Assembly: GCA_002686465.1 (NCBI GenBank)
Contig: NZCP01000025.1
Coordinates: 1 to 7,600, forward strand
Source of the DNA: Candidatus Woesebacteria bacterium
GTDB taxonomy: Bacteria; Patescibacteriota; Microgenomatia; UBA8517; UBA10165
Length of the DNA: 7,600 bases
Direction of reading: 5' to 3'
In this document: positions 4,999 to 7,600 of the stretch, piece by piece
Layout of the letters: each line of letters starts with the position of its first letter
Numbering within the stretch: position 1 is the stretch's first letter
Notes under the pieces: model-generated
What the model saw: only the letters and a program-made list of their open reading frames with translations
What the model was told of the DNA's origin: nothing
Databases searched by the model: none
Made by a program: the position numbers and the translations under genes

Positions 4999-7600
4999 AT
5001 GGCAGGAAAATTTGTTCTTACTGCTGAACTTAATATACAAGCTCCGAATATGCAGAATGTTGTACGGCAAATGCAACAGCAGTTGGGAACTGTAAAGGTT
5101 GACATTAAGACTCCTAATGCCACGCAAGCCGCACAACAGATTACAAAAATCAACAAAGGTCTAAAAAACACCACGGCATCAACCAAGCAGGCAGCAAAAG
5201 GCTTTAATAATCTTAGTTCGTCTATTGGTAAAAGCATTGGTTATCTTATTCGTTACGATATAGCACGAAAGGTTATCAACCTTTTTTCCCAAGCCCTAGA
5301 GCAGGGCGTATCTGATGCTATTTCGTTTGAACGAGAGCTAAATAAGGTTGCTCAGGTTACGGGCAAAACCATGAAGGAGGTTAGGGGTCTTCAGGTAGAA
5401 ATTTCTAGACTTTCTACCACCTTGGGTGTTTCATCCATGTCTCTTATAAAAGCTACTCGTGTTTTGGCTCAAACCGGTATAGCAGCGGGTCAAGTTAAGA
5501 TTGCTTTAGATGCTCTTGCAAAAACAACCTTGGCTCCAACGTTTGATGATTTAGCGAACACAACTGAAACTGCTATTGCAGCTATGCGGCAGTTCAGAAT
5601 AGAAGCTGGTGGTCTTGAGGGTCTCTTGGGATCTATTAATAAGGTTGCTGGTAAATTTGCTGTTGAAGCTGGCGATATTGGTGTTGCTATTAGACGTGCT
5701 GGTGGTGCGTTTAGATCTGCTGGTGGCGAAGTAGAAGAGCTTATTGCTTTGTTTACTTCTGTTCGTTCTACGACTCGTGAAACTGCTGAAACAATTGCCA
5801 CGGGTTTTCGTACTATTTTTACTCGTATGCAAAGACCCACCACCATTAAGTTCCTTCGTCAGTTTGGCGTGGAACTACAAGATATGGCAGGTAAGTTTGT
5901 TGGGCCATACGAGGCTGTTCGTAGGCTGAATCTTGCTCTTAGAGATCTTGACCCAAGGGACGTTCGTTACTCGCAAATAGTTGAGCAACTGGGTGGTTTT
6001 CGTCAGGTGTCTAAAGTGATTCCTTTGATTCAGGAGTTTTCTACTGCTCAGAGGGCTTTAAATGTAGCTCAAAAAGGAAGCGGAAGTTTAGCAGCAGACG
6101 CAGCTAAAGCTCAAGTAACTTTTGCCGTTAAAATAGAGAAGCTTAAACAGGAAGTAAAAGAGCTTTTCCGGGTTATTACTGAATCTAAAGCTTTTAGAGG
6201 CATGATGGATTTAGCAATAGGTTTAGCAAAAGCTTTTACCAATGTGGCTACAGCCTTGGGGCCAATCATCCCCATGTTAACAGCTATATTTGCCATAAAA
6301 GGTATAGGTAAATTAGGGGGTCTTTTAGGCGGTGTGGCTTCAGGTTTTAAAAGCACCGGTATGGGGGGCGGTAGAGGGTTTGCCAGAGGGGGTTTGGTTC
6401 CGGGTTCTGGAACTGGCGATACCGTTCCTGCAATGTTGTCTCCCGGTGAATTTGTAATAAGAAAAAGCGCTGTAAAGGCTTATGGTTCTTCAAGGCTTGA
6501 AAGCATGAATAGGTATGCTGCGGGAGGCTCTGTGCGTGCTGATGAGGCTTTTCAAGCTAAAGGTTTAAGAGACAGGATTGTTCGTGGTAATAATATTAAA
6601 AAACTCCACAAGAAACATGGGTCTCCGTTTACGAGCGGCACCCTATGGAATGATGACGACGAGATAGGAGTGCGAAACTTTAGCTCTTATCCCATTAAAG
6701 TTAACCGAAAGATGAAAAAGGGTAAATTTTCACATTACGTGGTAAGTGGAAAAGGAAAACCAAAAAATGTTTATCAAAAGGGAAGGGGTTTTTCAGCGGT
6801 TGATGCTCATTATAGGGCCGACCCTTCACAAAGTGGCTCTACTTGGGAAAACATGCTTCTCTCCTTGGGTTACATGAAAGGAGGAAAGGGGTATGGAGGT
6901 AGTTTTCCATTTGACGGTCATTCTGGAAATGCCAAGATTGAAGCTAGAAGCCGAAAGAGAGCAACAGGCCAAAGCAAAATAATAGATAAGGCAACTAGGG
7001 AAGCTATACTTAGAGGAACTGGTATTTCAAAGGGGTTAACCGCCAAAACAAATCTGGGAGTGCAAATTCCATATAATGTATTGTTGTTTGAGGATGCTAA
7101 AAAGCTAGGTGCGGCTCTTGGTGGTTTGGTTTTAAGGCTTGAAAAAGGTGGAGATGGTGGACTTCTCGGCATGGATAAGCCATCTGGTTTTCTTGCTTCA
7201 CGTCTTGATTATAGCCAAGACTCCAACAAAACATTAAGACTAAAAATTAATGAACTAGACACTTTTTTAAGGGGCAGTGGTGGTATACCAGCGATCCCCA
7301 CGGCGGGAAAGAATAAGCCCGGATTGGATGTTTTTGATCTTAGTAGACCCCTTACATACCTGATGACCGGTGGCAGCCAAAAACTGGGGCTGGACAGTGC
7401 GTTGATGCTGGATAGATTTCTTGGGCAAAAAGGCGGCGTGGACATCGAGGGGATGGTAGGAAATGCGTCATCACTGGTTGCGGAAGGAAGGCAAGCTATG
7501 ATATCGGAATTGAACAGCAGGCGCGATACACCGGGGCCGACAAATGAATTTTTAGGATACTGGGCGCAACAAAAAAGAGATAAAGAGGCACCTGCGTTAA
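4999..7600 (+). CDS. Tail tape measure protein, TP901 type (3' end beyond window)
   Basis: Open from ATG 4999 to the window edge, 867 codons with no stop; the 3' end is missing. The tape measure fills the tail tube, sets tail length and is ejected ahead of the DNA. Visible parts: a short basic N-terminus with Gln-rich helix (1-70); the conserved TP901-type core (about 85-345) with AISFERELNKVAQVTGK (106-122), VRSTTRETAETIATGFRTIF (255-274) and IVEQLGGFRQVSKVIPL (327-343); a hydrophobic, glycine-rich stretch (405-450) that could cross a membrane during ejection; a hinge ARGGLVPGSGTGDTVPAML (462-480) then SPGEFVIRKSA (481-491); and a variable region from about 515 on. Within the latter, 610-672 looks like a divergent PD-(D/E)XK nuclease-like domain. 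Arginine codons change from CGT-rich (residues 1-340: 11 of 24) to AGA/AGG-rich (after 340: 23 of 31). The family assignment is secure; the role of the C-terminal part is inference. Confidence 0.93.
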   Translation, partial: MAGKFVLTAELNIQAPNMQNVVRQMQQQLGTVKVDIKTPNATQAAQQITKINKGLKNTTASTKQAAKGFNNLSSSIGKSIGYLIRYDIARKVINLFSQALEQGVSDAISFERELNKVAQVTGKTMKEVRGLQVEISRLSTTLGVSSMSLIKATRVLAQTGIAAGQVKIALDALAKTTLAPTFDDLANTTETAIAAMRQFRIEAGGLEGLLGSINKVAGKFAVEAGDIGVAIRRAGGAFRSAGGEVEELIALFTSVRSTTRETAETIATGFRTIFTRMQRPTTIKFLRQFGVELQDMAGKFVGPYEAVRRLNLALRDLDPRDVRYSQIVEQLGGFRQVSKVIPLIQEFSTAQRALNVAQKGSGSLAADAAKAQVTFAVKIEKLKQEVKELFRVITESKAFRGMMDLAIGLAKAFTNVATALGPIIPMLTAIFAIKGIGKLGGLLGGVASGFKSTGMGGGRGFARGGLVPGSGTGDTVPAMLSPGEFVIRKSAVKAYGSSRLESMNRYAAGGSVRADEAFQAKGLRDRIVRGNNIKKLHKKHGSPFTSGTLWNDDDEIGVRNFSSYPIKVNRKMKKGKFSHYVVSGKGKPKNVYQKGRGFSAVDAHYRADPSQSGSTWENMLLSLGYMKGGKGYGGSFPFDGHSGNAKIEARSRKRATGQSKIIDKATREAILRGTGISKGLTAKTNLGVQIPYNVLLFEDAKKLGAALGGLVLRLEKGGDGGLLGMDKPSGFLASRLDYSQDSNKTLRLKINELDTFLRGSGGIPAIPTAGKNKPGLDVFDLSRPLTYLMTGGSQKLGLDSALMLDRFLGQKGGVDIEGMVGNASSLVAEGRQAMISELNSRRDTPGPTNEFLGYWAQQKRDKEAPAL
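6379..6510 (+). other. Gly/Pro 'VPGxGxGDTVPAxLxPGEFV' motif within tape measure
   Basis: Tape-measure residues 461-504 contain the recurrent phage motif with G469, G471, G473, D474, P477, L480, P482, G483, E484 and F485, followed by IRKSAVKAYG and LESMN. From memory this block recurs, sometimes several times, in long tape measures of many phages, after the hydrophobic segment and before variable domains. Its biochemical role is not known to me. Here it marks the boundary between the conserved core and the variable C-terminal region. Confidence 0.8.
6826..7014 (+). other. Candidate degenerate PD-(D/E)XK nuclease-like domain inside tape measure
   Basis: Residues 610-672 of the tape measure read as helix (GSTWENMLLSLG, 613-624, with E617), then a strand with FPFDG (636-640, D639), then a strand with KIEAR (646-650, E648 and R650), then a basic helix (SKIIDKATREAILRG, 659-673). 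The order helix-E, D, (D/E)-x-K, helix is that of PD-(D/E)XK folds; here the catalytic Lys position would be Arg, so activity may be lost. The similarity is judged by eye from residue spacing and could be coincidence. Confidence 0.35.

Noticed and set aside
4503..5237. 244-codon open frame on the minus strand, very rich in Ser/Ala
   Set aside because: It is the antisense reading of the GAAGCN and DG repeats plus the terminator region, runs across two well-supported + strand genes, and its Ser-Ala repeats are an artefact of the repeat DNA.
5490..7445. Several minus-strand open frames of 78-118 codons opposite the tape-measure gene
   Set aside because: The + strand tape-measure frame is continuous and strongly recognisable; the minus frames are Ala/Pro/Ser-rich shadows without start signals.
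1..7600. Search for CRISPR arrays, tRNA genes, insertion sequences, attachment sites or defence genes
   Set aside because: No spaced direct repeats, cloverleaf-like segments, inverted terminal repeats or recognisable defence domains were seen; the window is accounted for by phage tail genes and short gaps.

Overview
The window is a piece of a tailed double-stranded DNA phage (Caudoviricetes) or prophage genome, taken from the tail-morphogenesis module. All convincing genes are on the + strand, tightly packed, AT-rich and rich in AGA/AGG, AAA and GAA codons. No tRNA, integrase, lysis, replication or bacterial housekeeping gene is visible. The tape-measure sequence resembles, from memory, the TP901-type tape measures common in uncultured marine phages. 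This is recognition and not a search result, and the host cannot be named from the sequence.

Layout, left to right: (1) a 335-residue beta-rich virion protein of unknown role (4-1011) just upstream of the tail tube, where neck or tail-completion proteins usually sit; (2) a 96-base gap with a TATAAT hexamer and a strong Shine-Dalgarno; (3) the probable major tail tube protein (1108-2337), closed by a GC-rich hairpin terminator; (4) a 158-base gap that may hold a tiny leader peptide; (5) three genes (2496-3530, 3540-3938, 3916-4926) that fill the slot between tube and tape measure, where tail-assembly chaperones normally lie. The third of these carries a perfect array of six 7-residue repeats, a long Glu-Ala tract and a basic RGRP tail; (6) a strong intrinsic terminator ending 10 bases before (7) the tape-measure gene (4999 to beyond 7600), which is open at the window edge.

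The inferred logic is as follows. The tube protein, needed in many copies, appears to be its own well-expressed unit. The three middle genes would then help load tube subunits onto the tape measure. The tape measure, needed in few copies, is transcribed only by read-through of a terminator. The tape measure itself looks composite: a conserved N-terminal core, a Gly/Pro 'VPGxGxGDTVPAxLxPGEFV' hinge, and a variable C-terminal part containing what looks like a degenerate PD-(D/E)XK nuclease-like domain, with a clear change of arginine codon use between the two parts.

I do not see a defence island or a wholly new system. The most interesting leads are the nuclease-like domain inside the tape measure, the terminator placement around tube and tape-measure genes, the repeat/acidic/AT-hook-like architecture of the 336-residue protein, and the same-frame TAG separating two of the putative chaperone genes.
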